NCBI GenBank assembly: GCA_027493935.1
Contig: JAOSJV010000001.1
Location: 744,001-808,000 of the forward strand
Reading direction: 5' to 3'
Origin: Burkholderiales bacterium
GTDB lineage: Bacteria > Pseudomonadota > Gammaproteobacteria > Burkholderiales > SG8-39
DNA length: 64,000 nucleotides
Shown here: piece by piece, positions 30,961 to 41,618 of the stretch
Position numbering within the stretch: position 1 is the stretch's first letter
Layout of the letters: every line of letters begins with the position of its first letter
Program-made: the position numbers and the translations under genes
Notes under the pieces: model-generated
Seen by the model: only the letters and a program-made list of their open reading frames with translations
Told to the model about the DNA's origin: nothing
Database searches by the model: none

Positions 30961-32160
30961 TCAGAGCGCACCGGCCGCCCGCAGCCGCGCGATGTCGGCC
31001 GCGGAGTAGCCGAGCTCGCCGAGGATCGCGTCGGTGTGCTCGCCGAGCGCCGGGATGGCGCCGAGACGCGGGGCGAACTCGGCGAAGACGAGCGGCGGGG
31101 CGAGGACGTCGATCGGGCCGACGGGCGAAGCGACCTGGCTCCAGCGATCGCGCGTCTTGTGCTGCGGGTGCCCGACGAGCTCGGTGATCTCGCTCATCGA
31201 TGCGTTCGCGATGTCCGCCGCCTCGAGGCGCTCGATCGCCTGGTCGCGCGTGAGGCCCGCGAAGACCGCGCCGATGATCGCCTCGAGCGCGTCGCGGTTC
31301 GCCACCCGCGCCGGACCGTTCGCGAACCGCGCGTCGGCCGCCACGTCCGGCTGCTCGAGCACGCGCGCGCAGAAGCGCTGCCAGTCGCGCTCGTTCTGGA
31401 TGCCGAGGAACACGGTCCTGCCGTCCCCGGTCGGAAACGGGCCGTAGGGTGCGATCGCGGCGTGCTTCGCACCCGCGCGCTTCGGCGCCGTGCCGCTGTA
31501 CTGCGCGAAGTGCATGGCGTAGCCCATCCACTCGGACAGGCCGTCGAATAGGCTAGCCTCGAACGCGGCACCCTCGCCGGTGCGCTCGCGCCGGTAGAGC
31601 GCGGCTAGGATGCCCGAGAAGGCGTACATGCCGCCGGAGATGTCGGCCACCGGGATGCCGGCCTTGCTCGGCGTGTCCGGCGTCCCGGTGATCGAAAGCA
31701 TGCCGGCCTCGCACTGCACCAGCAGGTCGTACGCCTTCTTGTCGCGGTAAGGACCGGAGCTGCCGTAACCGGAGATGCCGCACACGATCAGGCGCGGGTA
31801 GCGGGCGCGCAGCGCGTCCGCACCGAGGCCGAGACGCTCGGCGGCGCCCGGCGCCAGGTTCTGGATGAAGACGTCCGCCCGCGCGAGCAGCTGGTGCACC
31901 ACCCGCATCGCCTCGGGCCGCTTCACGTTGAGCGTGATGCTCTCCTTGCCGCGGTTGGTCCACACGAAGTGGCTGGAGAGGCCCTTGACCATGGTGTCGT
32001 AGCCGCGCGCCGAGTCGCCTCCGTCCGGCCGTTCGATCTTGATGACCCGGGCGCCCAGCTCGGCGAGCTGGCGCGTCGCGAACGGCGCGGCGATCACCTG
32101 CTCCAGTGCGACGACGGTGACGCCCTCGAGCGGGCGCGGGCTGCCGGGTGCGTACGGCAT
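30961..32160 (-). CDS. CaiB/BaiF family CoA transferase (class III)
   Basis: 399-residue class III CoA transferase. N-terminal LEGVTVVALEQVIAAPFATR, the CoA-binding region DSARGYDTMVKGLSSHFVW and KESITLNVKRPEA, the catalytic Asp in KKAYDLLVQCEAGM, and DISGGMYAFSGILAALYRRE are all family blocks. These enzymes move CoA between carboxylic acids (for example succinyl-CoA donors); the substrate here cannot be told. ATG at 32160. The bacterioferritin gene starts 44 bp upstream of that ATG on the same strand, which may be chance. Confidence 0.88.
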   Translation of the reverse strand: MPYAPGSPRPLEGVTVVALEQVIAAPFATRQLAELGARVIKIERPDGGDSARGYDTMVKGLSSHFVWTNRGKESITLNVKRPEAMRVVHQLLARADVFIQNLAPGAAERLGLGADALRARYPRLIVCGISGYGSSGPYRDKKAYDLLVQCEAGMLSITGTPDTPSKAGIPVADISGGMYAFSGILAALYRRERTGEGAAFEASLFDGLSEWMGYAMHFAQYSGTAPKRAGAKHAAIAPYGPFPTGDGRTVFLGIQNERDWQRFCARVLEQPDVAADARFANGPARVANRDALEAIIGAVFAGLTRDQAIERLEAADIANASMSEITELVGHPQHKTRDRWSQVASPVGPIDVLAPPLVFAEFAPRLGAIPALGEHTDAILGELGYSAADIARLRAAGAL

Positions 32161-32204
32161 CGTCGGATGTCCCCGCCCGGCGCTGGCGCGGTCGGGGAAC
32201 GGCG

Positions 32205-32669
32205 TCACTGCATCGACTGCTGCCAGTTCTCCAGCCCGATCCGCTCGATGAGGCCGAGCTGGGTCTCGAGCCAGTCGATGTGCTCCTCCTCGCCTTCGAG
32301 AATCGACTCGAACAGCTCGCGCGACACGTAGTCGCCGGCCTTCTCGCAGTGGGCGATCGCGGCCTTCAGGTCGGGGTGCCCGGCGTGCTCGAGCTTGAGG
32401 TCGCACTCGATGAGCTCCTTCGGCGACTCGCCGATCAGGAGCCTGCCGAGGTCCTGCAGGTTCGGCAGGCCCTCGAGAAACAGGATCCGGTGGATCAGCC
32501 GGTCGGCGTGCTTCATCTCGTCGATCGACTCCTTGCGCGTGTGCTCGCCTAGCTTGTGCAGCCCCCAGTTGTCGCTCATTCGCGCATGCAGGAAGTACTG
32601 GTTGATCGCGGTGAGCTCGTTCTTGAGCACCTTGTTCAGGTGCTTGAGAACGTCCTTGTCGCCTTTCAT
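32205..32669 (-). CDS. bfr: Bacterioferritin
   Basis: 154-residue four-helix iron-storage protein. Ferroxidase ligands are in [33 protein letters not shown] and [14 protein letters not shown]; the heme-ligand Met position is near [10 protein letters not shown]. Start ATG at 32669 gives [18 protein letters not shown], the normal beginning. bfd lies directly upstream on the same strand, so both are probably expressed from the Fur-controlled promoter near 32960. Confidence 0.95.
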   Translation of the reverse strand: MKGDKDVLKHLNKVLKNELTAINQYFLHARMSDNWGLHKLGEHTRKESIDEMKHADRLIHRILFLEGLPNLQDLGRLLIGESPKELIECDLKLEHAGHPDLKAAIAHCEKAGDYVSRELFESILEGEEEHIDWLETQLGLIERIGLENWQQSMQ

Positions 32670-32703
32670 CTTCCGCTCTCCCTGGCCGGGTGGAGCGGCG
32701 AGT

Positions 32704-32901
32704 CTACCCCAGCGCGGGAGGCGGCGCGCCGGTGGGCTCGTGGTCGCCGGCGAAGAGCAGGCGCACGGCGGGCGCGCACTTGCCGCACTGCTGGGCGATG
32801 CCGAGGTTGCGGCAGAGCGTGCGGAAGTCCCCGCCGGCGCACTGGCTCGCAACCTCGCGGATCTGGCGGTCGGTGACCGCAGCGCAGAGACAGACGTACA
32901 T
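32704..32901 (-). CDS. bfd: Bfd, bacterioferritin-associated ferredoxin
   Basis: 65-residue [2Fe-2S] protein of the BFD-like family, which reduces bacterioferritin to release iron. Four Cys ligands are arranged as [11 protein letters not shown] and [14 protein letters not shown]. It lies 34 bp upstream of bfr in the same direction, the standard pair. A Fur-box-like palindrome sits 50 bp before its start, consistent with iron-starvation induction of Bfd. Confidence 0.94.
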   Translation of the reverse strand: MYVCLCAAVTDRQIREVASQCAGGDFRTLCRNLGIAQQCGKCAPAVRLLFAGDHEPTGAPPPALG

Positions 32902-32950
32902 GATGGGCGCGCGGAGTCTGCGTTCGTGGGGCGTCGGTCCTAATCATACA

Positions 32951-32985
32951 GCGAATAATAATGATTCGCATTTGATGCAAATCAA
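32951..32985 (-). promoter_or_regulatory. bfd-bfr promoter overlapped by a Fur-box-like palindrome
   Basis: On the minus strand TTGATT (32985-32980), a 16-bp spacer and CATTAT (963-958 of the 32 kb block) form a promoter. A 19-bp palindrome gcgaat-aataatg-attcgc at 32951-32969 has perfect 6-bp arms and matches the Fur pattern of inverted AT-rich hexamers. It covers the -10, a classic repressor position. Confidence 0.75.
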
Positions 32986-33104
32986 CCGTCGCCGCGGAGG
33001 AAGCTCGCCCTCACATGCTTCCTCAGTCGCGCTGTCCAAAGGTATATCGCGAAAAGTGTGCGCTCACATCAAGCCGTTTCAGCGATGAGCTGAAGAGAAG
33101 AGCG

Positions 33105-33136
33105 TTGACGCAGGAATGCGAATGAGTATTATTTCG
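33105..33136 (+). promoter_or_regulatory. Second Fur-box-like site on a plus-strand promoter
   Basis: TTGACG (33105-33110), a 16-bp spacer and TATTAT (33127-33132) give a strong sigma-70 promoter. Overlapping it is gcgaatgagtattatttcg (33118-33136), whose arms gcgaat/atttcg match the other Fur site nearly exactly. It drives the small gene at 33183. Confidence 0.7.
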
Positions 33137-33182
33137 TCTTTGCATCCGTGACCACGGCTCAGCCCGGAAAGGAGAAACTGGT

Positions 33183-33473
33183 ATGTGTCCGGATCCCGAT
33201 GACAACCGTCGCCAGGATCTCCTCCTGAGTTCCGTGCTGCTCCTGCTGTCGCGCTACGCCGCGGCGAGCGCCGACGGTGCGGCCTGTCCGCGGCTGGCGA
33301 TCTCGATCCAGTGCCACCTGGAGATCCTCGGCGAGCGCGTCACGCTGCCGCGCCTGGTGCGGGAGACGTGCGAACTGCTGGCGGAGGAATGGCGCAGCGC
33401 GCTCGCCGCCGAGGAGTGCCGGCCGGCGCGAAACGACCTGCGCGCCCTGGTCCGGCGCGCGCGGCTCGGCTGA
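33183..33473 (+). CDS. Small hypothetical protein, probably iron-regulated
   Basis: 96-residue cytoplasmic protein with no recognised domain. It is rich in Leu and Arg, with predicted helices RRQDLLLSSVLLLLSRYAA and LPRLVRETCELLAEEWRSAL and four Cys (positions about 2, 35, 44 and 63). A strong ribosome site (aaaggagaaa) precedes the ATG, and the promoter upstream carries a Fur-box-like palindrome. The location opposite bfd-bfr with shared regulation suggests a role in iron homeostasis; that is inference only. Confidence 0.72.
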   Translation: MCPDPDDNRRQDLLLSSVLLLLSRYAAASADGAACPRLAISIQCHLEILGERVTLPRLVRETCELLAEEWRSALAAEECRPARNDLRALVRRARLG

Positions 33474-33489
33474 TGCGCGCCTGCGGCGC

Positions 33490-35345
<1,856 letters not shown>

Positions 35346-35651
35346 GCGTCGCTGGCGGCGGGGCGTGGCCAAAAGGGCCGGATTCTAGCAGCGATACTGC
35401 GCCGCTCCTAGCGCGATGCGGTGCAGATGCGGGCGCCCGCGGCGGTTTCCAAGAGGGCGATGCCGGATCGCATCGCGCCGGGCGCCGCCGTCGCCGAGCG
35501 GCCCCCGCGGGATCCCGCCCGAGGGCACAGACGGGATTCCGGCCCGCATGGCGCGGTCGCGCGCCTTCGCGGCCGCCGTCCCGCCGTCGGGCGGGTGCGC
35601 CGCGCGCCCGGTTGACGCTACCGCGCCGGGCGTCTAACTTCCTCCGGCAAC
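35346..35651. other. Divergent intergenic region between typA and ogt
   Basis: 306 bp of GC-rich sequence. TTGACG at 35612-35617 followed after 15 bp by tctaac (35633-35638) could be the ogt promoter, although the spacing to the ATG is very short. No conserved peptide or clear hairpin terminator was seen. Confidence 0.45.
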
Positions 35652-36140
35652 ATGGCCGCATTCCCGTCCACGCCGTACTCGGCGAAGCTGCGCGCGCCGT
35701 TCGGCGTCGTCGGCATCCGGACCCGCGACGAGGCGATCGCCGCAATCGACTACCTGCCGCACGCGGCGCGCGAGCTTGCGCCGCGCGACCACCTGGCCGC
35801 GGCGGCGTGCGCCCAGATCACGCGGTATCTCGCCGACCCCGACTTCGTCTTCAATCTGCCGCTGCAACCGAGCGGAACCGACTTCCAGCGCCGCGTGTGG
35901 GCGTGCATCGCCGCGATTCCGCGCGGCGGCACCCGCGCGTACGGCGAGCTCGCCCGGGAGCTCGGCTCGTCCGCGCGCCCGGTCGGGCAGGCGTGCGGCG
36001 CGAACCCGTTTCCGCTCGTCATCCCGTGCCACCGGGTGGTGTCCGCCGTCGGTATCGGCGGCTTCGCGCACCACGCCGCCGGATTCCACGTCGCGGTGAA
36101 GCGCTGGCTGCTCGCGCACGAGCGCGGCGACCGACGATGA
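35652..36140 (+). CDS. ogt: Methylated-DNA--protein-cysteine methyltransferase
   Basis: 162-residue suicide DNA-repair enzyme removing alkyl groups from O6-alkylguanine. The active-site box is FPLVIPCHRVVSAVG with the acceptor Cys; the DNA-binding helix region is TDFQRRVWACIAAIPRGGTRAYGELAREL. The N-terminal half is short and divergent, as in Ogt, with no Ada-type zinc domain. The stop overlaps the xerD start by 4 bp (ATGA), so the two are coupled. Confidence 0.92.
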   Translation: MAAFPSTPYSAKLRAPFGVVGIRTRDEAIAAIDYLPHAARELAPRDHLAAAACAQITRYLADPDFVFNLPLQPSGTDFQRRVWACIAAIPRGGTRAYGELARELGSSARPVGQACGANPFPLVIPCHRVVSAVGIGGFAHHAAGFHVAVKRWLLAHERGDRR

Positions 36141-37042
36141 ACGACGCCGACACGGCGCTCCTCGACGAGTTCTGCGACCGCGTGTGGCTCGAGGACGGTC
36201 TCGCGCGCAACACGCTCGAGGCCTATCGTCGCGACCTCAGGCTCTATGCCGAATGGCTCGAGCACCGGGGCGGCTCGCTCGTTGCCGCCACCGAGGGCGA
36301 CGTGCTCGCGTACCTCGCCCACCGCGTCGGCGGCCGCGGCGCCCGGCTGAGCGCCGCCAGCCAAGGACGGCTGCACTCGAGCCTCAAGCGCTTCTACCAG
36401 TTCGCGCTGCGCGAGCGCCGGATCGCGGCCGATCCGACGCTCAAGCTCGACCGGCCCAAGCGGCCGGCGCGCTTCCCGCGCTCGCTCTCGGAGGAGGACG
36501 TCGAGTCGCTGCTCGGCGCGCCGGACCTCGCCACGCCGCTCGGGCTGCGCGATCGTGCGATGCTCGAGACGCTGTACGCGACCGGTCTCCGGGTCTCGGA
36601 GCTCGTCGCGCTCAGGCTCGCCGAGGTGAGCCTCGACATGGGCGTCGTGCGCGTCTTCGGCAAGGGATCGAAGGAGCGCATGGTGCCGCTCGGCGCGGAG
36701 GCCGCCGACTGGATCGTGCGCTACCTTGCCGAGGCCCGGCCGGCCCTGCTCAAGGGGCGCACTGCCGACGCCGTGTTCGTGACGCCGCGCGGCGCGCCGA
36801 TGACGCGCCAGGCGTTCTGGGTCCTCGTGCGGCGCCACGCGGTGCGGTCGATTCCGGGCCGTGCGCTGTCGCCGCACACGCTGCGCCACGCGTTCGCCAC
36901 GCACCTGCTCAACCACGGCGCAGACCTGCGCGTCGTCCAGATGCTGCTCGGCCACGTGGACATCTCGACCACGCAGATCTACACGCACGTGGCGCGCGAG
37001 CGGCTGAAGGCGCTGCATGCAAAGCATCACCCCAGGGGGTGA
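36137..37042 (+). CDS. xerD: XerD, site-specific tyrosine recombinase
   Basis: 301-residue recombinase for chromosome-dimer resolution at dif. The N-terminal SAM-like domain (LLDEFCDRVWLEDGLARNTL) precedes the catalytic domain. Catalytic residues are Arg in ATGLRVSELVALRL, Lys in FGKGSKERMVPL, His-x-x-Arg in SPHTLRHAFATHLLNHGAD, His in LLGHVDISTTQIYTH and the Tyr in the same block. Length and motifs are typical of XerD; XerC is the close alternative, but this N-terminus and the ogt neighbour fit XerD. Confidence 0.92.
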   Translation: MNDADTALLDEFCDRVWLEDGLARNTLEAYRRDLRLYAEWLEHRGGSLVAATEGDVLAYLAHRVGGRGARLSAASQGRLHSSLKRFYQFALRERRIAADPTLKLDRPKRPARFPRSLSEEDVESLLGAPDLATPLGLRDRAMLETLYATGLRVSELVALRLAEVSLDMGVVRVFGKGSKERMVPLGAEAADWIVRYLAEARPALLKGRTADAVFVTPRGAPMTRQAFWVLVRRHAVRSIPGRALSPHTLRHAFATHLLNHGADLRVVQMLLGHVDISTTQIYTHVARERLKALHAKHHPRG

Positions 37043-37048
37043 AGGGCA

Positions 37049-37540
37049 ATGTCCAGGAGCCAGCACGTCTCCGAGACGCCGGCGACCGCGTTCCTGCGCC
37101 GGCACGGCGTCGCCTTCAGCGAGCACGCCTACGAATACCTGGAGCACGGCGGCGCGCGCCTCTCGGCGCAGGCGCTCGGGGTGGACGTGCATGCGGTCGT
37201 CAAGACGCTGGTGATGGAGGACGAGGCGAAGCGGCCGCTCCTCGTGCTGATGCACGGCGACCGCGAGGTGTCGACCAAGAACCTCGCGCGCCAGGTCGGC
37301 GTCAAGCGGATCGAGCCGTGCCGTCCCGAGGTCGCGCAGCGCCACTCGGGGTACCAGGTGGGCGGAACCTCGCCGTTCGGCACGCGAAAAGCCATGCCGG
37401 TCTATCTCGAGAAGAGCGTGCTCGGGCTGCCGCGGATCTACATCAACGGCGGCCGGCGCGGGTATCTGGTCGAGATCGATCCGCAGGCGCTCGTGCGCGT
37501 GCTCTCGCCGACGCTGGTCGAGGTCGCACTCGCCGACTGA
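37049..37540 (+). CDS. ybaK: YbaK/EbsC Cys-tRNA(Pro) deacylase
   Basis: 163-residue trans-editing protein that hydrolyses Cys-tRNA(Pro). Motifs are TPATAFLRRHGVAF, HAVVKTLVMEDEAKRPLLVLMHGDREV with the conserved Lys, and YQVGGTSPFGTRKAMPVYLE. It begins 6 bp after xerD. The downstream gene folB is convergent with only 17 bp between stops. Confidence 0.92.
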   Translation: MSRSQHVSETPATAFLRRHGVAFSEHAYEYLEHGGARLSAQALGVDVHAVVKTLVMEDEAKRPLLVLMHGDREVSTKNLARQVGVKRIEPCRPEVAQRHSGYQVGGTSPFGTRKAMPVYLEKSVLGLPRIYINGGRRGYLVEIDPQALVRVLSPTLVEVALAD

Positions 37541-37557
37541 CCGACGCGGCCGCCGCG

Positions 37558-37911
37558 TCAGCGGCGGCCGCGCTCGATCGTGACGCCCACGTGTTTCACG
37601 CCCTTGAGGATGCCGAGCTTCGCGACCGACACGCGCACCCACGGCGTGCCGAACTCGGCGATCAGCACGCGGGCGACGTGTTCGGCGAGCTCCTCGACCA
37701 GGCCGAAGCGCCGCTCGGCGAGCTCCGCGCGCAGCCGGGCGACCACCACCGCGTAGTCGATCGTGTCCGATACCCTGCCGGTGGCGAACACGGCGTCGCT
37801 CGGCAGCGCGATCTCGAGATCGAGCTCGATCGGCTGGCTGGTGACGCGCTCGCGCCGGTAGATGCCGACCTTCGCCTCGAGCTTGATCTCGCGCAGGAAG
37901 ATGTGGTCCAT
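37558..37911 (-). CDS. folB: FolB, dihydroneopterin aldolase
   Basis: 117-residue folate enzyme. Blocks are MDHIFLREIKLEAKVGIYRRER, IELDLEIALPSDAVFATGRVSDTIDYAVVVARL, the catalytic Glu in LVEELAEHVARVLIAEF and VRVSVAKLGILKGVKHVGVTI with the active Lys. Full length. It shares its strand with the methyltransferase gene 18 bp upstream. Confidence 0.93.
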   Translation of the reverse strand: MDHIFLREIKLEAKVGIYRRERVTSQPIELDLEIALPSDAVFATGRVSDTIDYAVVVARLRAELAERRFGLVEELAEHVARVLIAEFGTPWVRVSVAKLGILKGVKHVGVTIERGRR

Positions 37912-37929
37912 CGGCGCTCGCCGCGCGAC

Positions 37930-38543
37930 TCAGTACAGTCGGAAGAGCGTGGGCAGGACGTGGAGCTTGTGCAGGTCTTCGATGACCTCCAGGAAACCCA
38001 CCCCCAGACGAACCAGAGCGAGCCGAGGAGGCGCCGCTGCAGGATGCGCGGATTCACGACCCATGTCTCGGGGGTCGCGTACTGGCGCAAGCGCGGCCAG
38101 AACCGCGGCGTGCGCGTCGCGTACGCGGCGTACGCGTCGCCAAATCGCTCGGCCAGGTACCGCTCCTCCTGGGCGACGACCGGCGGCGTCAGCAGAGCGA
38201 GCAGGGCTGCCATGATCATCGCCAGCAGCAACGTCTCGGTCGCGAGCGCGAGACCGACGAAACCGAGGCCGCTGAAAAGGTAGAGCGGATTGCGCGTGAT
38301 CGAATAGGGGCCGACCGTGATCAGCGCGGCGTCCTTGTAGCCCGAGATATAGACCGAGCACCACAGCCGCCCGACCGTCGCCAGGCCGACGAGCACCACA
38401 CCCGCGAAGAAGGTCATGCCCTCGACTGGCGTGTTCTCCCACGCCGACTCGGCGAAGGCGAGCGCGATGAGGCCGCACGCGGCGAGCCAGCGCGAGGCCA
38501 GGATGCGGTGGGTGCGAAAGTAATGGACAAAGGCGGCGTACAT
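37930..38543 (-). CDS. Isoprenylcysteine carboxyl methyltransferase-like membrane protein (one frame break)
   Basis: About 204 residues with four or five membrane helices. The SAM-binding signature of the ICMT/PEMT superfamily is present as GPYSITRNPLYLFSGLGFVGL and EERYLAERFGDAYAAYATRTPRFWP. In bacteria the substrate of such proteins is unknown. The frame breaks at about 38008 in a g-run; after SLWFVW the next frame gives GVGFLEVIEDLHKLHVLPTL and the stop at 37930. The N-terminus begins MYAAFVHYFRTHRIL at 38543. Confidence 0.84.
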
Positions 38544-38558
38544 GGGTGCGGAGGATAC

Positions 38559-38579
38559 GTAAGTACGTAAGTACGTGAG
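38559..38579. repeat. Short tandem repeat (8 bp)
   Basis: Two and a half copies of an 8-bp unit (gtaagtac) near 38559-38579, upstream of the methyltransferase start. Too short to interpret. Confidence 0.55.
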
Positions 38580-38662
38580 CGTGGCGTGGACGAGCGCGGC
38601 GCGGAAGCGGACAGGCCCGCGCGCGGCTCCGGCCGCCCGCGGCGGGCTAGAATCCCGGCGAT

Positions 38663-38842
38663 TCTAGAACCTGTCGCAAAATCGCGGCAATGCCTTTTCG
38701 AGCACGAGGAATCGTAGGGACGAGGGGCAGGTTGCCCCGTGTCCTCGTAGGCCCCGAACGATCACGCGGCGCGCCCCTTGTATGTAGTATGTATATATTC
38801 CCTCGTCCGCGACGGCCAGCACATTGCGAGACCGGCTCTAGA
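38663..38842. repeat. Palindromic MITE-like repeat, copy 2
   Basis: About 180 bp with inverted arms tctagaacctgtcgcaa (38663-38679) and ttgcgagaccggctctaga (38824-38842). The interior includes gacgaggggcaggttgcccc, a second cgaacg block, cgccccttgtat and ccctcgtccgcga, in the same order and orientation as copy 1 at 30255-30406. It occupies most of the 304-bp gap before plsY and ends 5 bp before its start codon, so it may carry or disturb the plsY leader. Confidence 0.7.
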
Positions 38843-38847
38843 CCGTA

Positions 38848-39492
38848 ATGACGACCCTGGCGTTCGCGATCGCCGGCTACCTCATCGGCTCGCTCTCGTT
38901 CGCGGTGCTGGTGAGCCGCGCGTTCGGGCTGCCCGATCCGCACACCTATGGCTCGCGCAATCCCGGCGCGACGAACGTGCTGCGCTCGGGCAACCGCCTG
39001 GCGGCGCTGCTCACGCTGGCGGGCGACGCGCTCAAGGGATGGATTGCGGTCGTGCTCGCGCTCGCCTTCGGGCCGCGCTACGGCCTGCACGACGCCGGGC
39101 CGGCGCTCGTCGGCCTCGCGGCGTTCCTGGGTCACCTGTACCCGGTGTTCTTCGGCTTCAAGGGCGGCAAGGGCGTCGCCACCGCCGCCGGCGTCCTGCT
39201 CGCAATCGACCCGTGGCTCGGTCTCGGCACGCTCGCCACCTGGCTCGTCATCGCAGTGTTCTTCCGGTACTCGTCGCTCGCCGCGATCGTCGCGGCGGTG
39301 TTCGCGCCCGTCTGGGCGCTCCTGCTGAACGGCTTGCGGTTCGACTTCGCGGTGACCGCGATCCTCGCAATCGCGGCGCTGCTGGTGCTGCGCCACCGCG
39401 CCAACATCCGCAACCTCGTCGCCGGCAAGGAGAGCCGGATCGGCGAGCGCAAGCCCGCCGAGCGAGCCTCTGCCGACCAGGCTCAGGGCTGA
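38848..39492 (+). CDS. plsY: PlsY, acyl-phosphate glycerol-3-phosphate acyltransferase
   Basis: 214-residue integral membrane enzyme for the first acylation in phospholipid synthesis. Motifs are [36 protein letters not shown] (substrate loop, split here), [25 protein letters not shown] and [21 protein letters not shown]. Five membrane segments are visible. The start lies 5 bp after the palindromic repeat. Overlaps the convergent tsaD gene by 10 bp at the stops. Confidence 0.94.
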   Translation: MTTLAFAIAGYLIGSLSFAVLVSRAFGLPDPHTYGSRNPGATNVLRSGNRLAALLTLAGDALKGWIAVVLALAFGPRYGLHDAGPALVGLAAFLGHLYPVFFGFKGGKGVATAAGVLLAIDPWLGLGTLATWLVIAVFFRYSSLAAIVAAVFAPVWALLLNGLRFDFAVTAILAIAALLVLRHRANIRNLVAGKESRIGERKPAERASADQAQG

Positions 39493-40500
39493 GCCAGCGA
39501 GTCGAGTTCCCAGCGCGGCCGGACGGTGAAGCTGCCCGGGACTGCGCGGCGCCCGCCGCGGGCGAGCCGCAGCGCGCCGGCGAGCGCGATCATCGCCCCG
39601 TTGTCGGTGCAGAGTTCGAGCTCGGGGTAGTGGACGCGAAAGCCGTGGCGCGCCGCGGTCGCATCGAGCGCGGCGCGCAGCTGCCGGTTGGCGCCGACGC
39701 CCCCGCCACCACGAGCGCGCCGAGACCGGCGGCGTCGACCGCCGCGACGCATTTCGCCACGAGCACCTCGACGACCGCGTCCTGGAACGCCCGGGCGACG
39801 TCGGCGCGCGTCGCGTCGTCGGGCGGGTGCGCGCGTACGAGCATGACGACCGCGGTCTTGAGTCCGCTGAAGCTGAAGTCGAGGTCGCCGCTTGCGAGCA
39901 TCGGCCGCGGCAAATGGAAACGTCCGGGGCGCCCGCGCTCGGCGAGCGCCGACAGCGCGGGCCCGCCGGGGTAACCGAGGCCGAGGAGCTGCGCGGTCTT
40001 GTCGAACGCCTCGCCGGTCGCGTCGTCGAGCGTCTCGCCGAGAAGCGCGTAGCGGCCGACGCCCTCCACCCGCATGAGCTGGGTGTGCCCCCTGACACCA
40101 GCAGCGCCACGAACGGAAAGCGCGGTGGGTCGCGCGACAGGAGCGGCGACAGCAGGTGCCCCTCGAGATGATGGATGCCGATGGCGGGGACGCCGAGCCC
40201 GAGCGCGAGCGACTCGGCGACGCTCGCGCCGACGAGTAGCGCGCCCGCGAGTCCCGGGCCCTCGGTGTAGGCCACCGCGTCGAGCGCCTCGAGGCGCGCG
40301 CCGCCGCGGGCGAGCACGTCGCGGACCAGCGGCAGGAGCCGGCGCACGTGGTCGCGCGAGGCGAGCTCCGGCACCACCCCGCCGTACTCGGCGTGCATGG
40401 CGCTCTGCGAGTAGACGGCGTGGGCGAGCAGGCCGCGCGCGCTGTCGTAGAGCGCGACGCCGGTCTCGTCGCAGGACGTCTCGATGCCGAGCACGAGCAT
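39483..40500 (-). CDS. tsaD: TsaD, tRNA t6A threonylcarbamoyltransferase (two frame breaks)
   Basis: Enzyme that transfers threonylcarbamoyl to A37 of ANN-decoding tRNAs; normally essential. The start is [19 protein letters not shown] at 40500, with the metal His in [13 protein letters not shown]. Breaks are near 40095 (a G missing in [19 protein letters not shown]) and near 39705 (a G missing in [17 protein letters not shown]). The three frames join to about 339 residues ending [17 protein letters not shown], the normal length. Both breaks are in G-runs, so sequencing error is the likely cause. Confidence 0.92.
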
Positions 40501-40643
40501 AGGCGTTCGGAGGGTGTCCCCGCGAGGGCGTCTCTGCCGGCCGCCGACCGGCCGGTACCGTGCCCCGCAGGGTGCGAGGATACCGCGGCGCGGGCGCGCC
40601 GACTGTGCGGGCACCGGCGGTTCCCGGGGCGGGGGCGCCGTCC

Positions 40644-40673
40644 TTGTGGTGAGGAGCAAGTGCTTGTTATACT
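40644..40673 (+). promoter_or_regulatory. Promoter of the rpsU-dnaG-rpoD operon
   Basis: TTGTGG (40644-40649), an 18-bp spacer and TATACT (40668-40673) lie 38 bp upstream of rpsU. It fits sigma-70 well and occupies the expected place for the macromolecular-synthesis operon promoter. Confidence 0.68.
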
Positions 40674-40710
40674 TCGCCCCTTTCGATTTTTCGAGGATAC
40701 CGAGCCCTTC

Positions 40711-40923
40711 ATGCCCACCGTTCGCGTCAAGGAGAACGAGCCCTTCGAGGTGGCGCTGCGCCGCTTCAAGCGCACCGTCGAGAAGACCGGGCTGCTCACC
40801 GAGCTGCGCGCCCGTGAGTACTACGAGAAGCCCACCCAGGCGCGCAAGCGCAAGCTCGCCGCCGCGGTCAAGCGGCACTTCAAGCGCCTGCGCAGCCAGC
40901 AGCTCCCGCCGCGCCTGTACTGA
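40711..40923 (+). CDS. rpsU: 30S ribosomal protein S21
   Basis: 70-residue S21: [20 protein letters not shown] at the start and a strongly basic end with RARKRK-type stretches ([20 protein letters not shown]). ATG 40711 gives the invariant N-terminus. First gene of rpsU-yqeY-dnaG-rpoD, which couples translation, replication and transcription initiation. Confidence 0.97.
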   Translation: MPTVRVKENEPFEVALRRFKRTVEKTGLLTELRAREYYEKPTQARKRKLAAAVKRHFKRLRSQQLPPRLY

Positions 40924-41018
40924 GGGCGGGCAGGGAGGGATCGGCAGCGGGAAGCGCGCCGCGCTCGTGGGGAGAGTCGTACCTCCCTTACCCTTCACCT
41001 CTCGCTCCTCGCTCTAGC

Positions 41019-41468
41019 ATGAGCCTCAAGGCCCGCATCGGCGACGACATGAAGGCCGCGCTGCGCGCCAAGGAGAGCCAACGGCTCTCCGCGATCCGGC
41101 TGCTGCTCGCGGCCATCAAGCAGCGCGAGGTGGACGAACGCAAGGAGCTCACCGACGCCGACGTGCTCGCCGTGATCGAGAAGATGCTCAAGCAGCGGCG
41201 CGACTCGATCGCGCATTACCAGGCGGCCGGCCGCCAGGACCTTGCCGACGCGGAATCGTTCGAGATCGACGTGCTCTGCGGATACATGCCGCAGCAGGCG
41301 AGCGACGCCGAGATCGCCGCCGCGGTGTCGGCTGCGATCGCGGCGACCGGTGCGCAGGGCATGGCGGACATGGGCCGGGTGATGGCCGGCCTGAAGGCGA
41401 CGCTCGCGGGCCGTGCCGACATGACAAAGGTGTCGGCGGCGGTCAAGGCGAGGCTCGTCGGACAGTAA
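41019..41468 (+). CDS. GatB/YqeY domain protein
   Basis: 149-residue YqeY protein related to the tail domain of the GatB tRNA amidotransferase subunit. Characteristic text is MSLKARIGDDMKAALRAKES, LSAIRLLLAAIKQREVDERK, KQRRDSIAHYQAAGRQDLAD and FEIDVLCGYMPQQASDAEI. Its function is not established; it is regularly found between rpsU and dnaG. ATG 41019 is unambiguous. Confidence 0.93.
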   Translation: MSLKARIGDDMKAALRAKESQRLSAIRLLLAAIKQREVDERKELTDADVLAVIEKMLKQRRDSIAHYQAAGRQDLADAESFEIDVLCGYMPQQASDAEIAAAVSAAIAATGAQGMADMGRVMAGLKATLAGRADMTKVSAAVKARLVGQ

Positions 41469-41618
41469 AGCCGGCCGGCGCCGGGCATGCCGATGGTCCG
41501 GGCCGGCCGCGGGCCTTTGCGCGGCGCGCAGCATCACCTATAAAGACTGGATGGCGCCGCATTCGACTTCCACCGAGGTCCGCGGCGGGCTCCCGGTCCG
41601 GCGGGGCGGCGAGCACGC

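Noticed and set aside
33159..33489. Extension of typA to 33159 covering the small iron-regulated gene
   Set aside because: The added sequence has no TypA homology; the alternative frame gives the expected C-terminus at 33490 after one base correction in a G-run.
38647..40998. A 783-codon minus frame through plsY and tsaD
   Set aside because: It only follows tsaD for part of its length because of frame errors; the rest is antisense to plsY.
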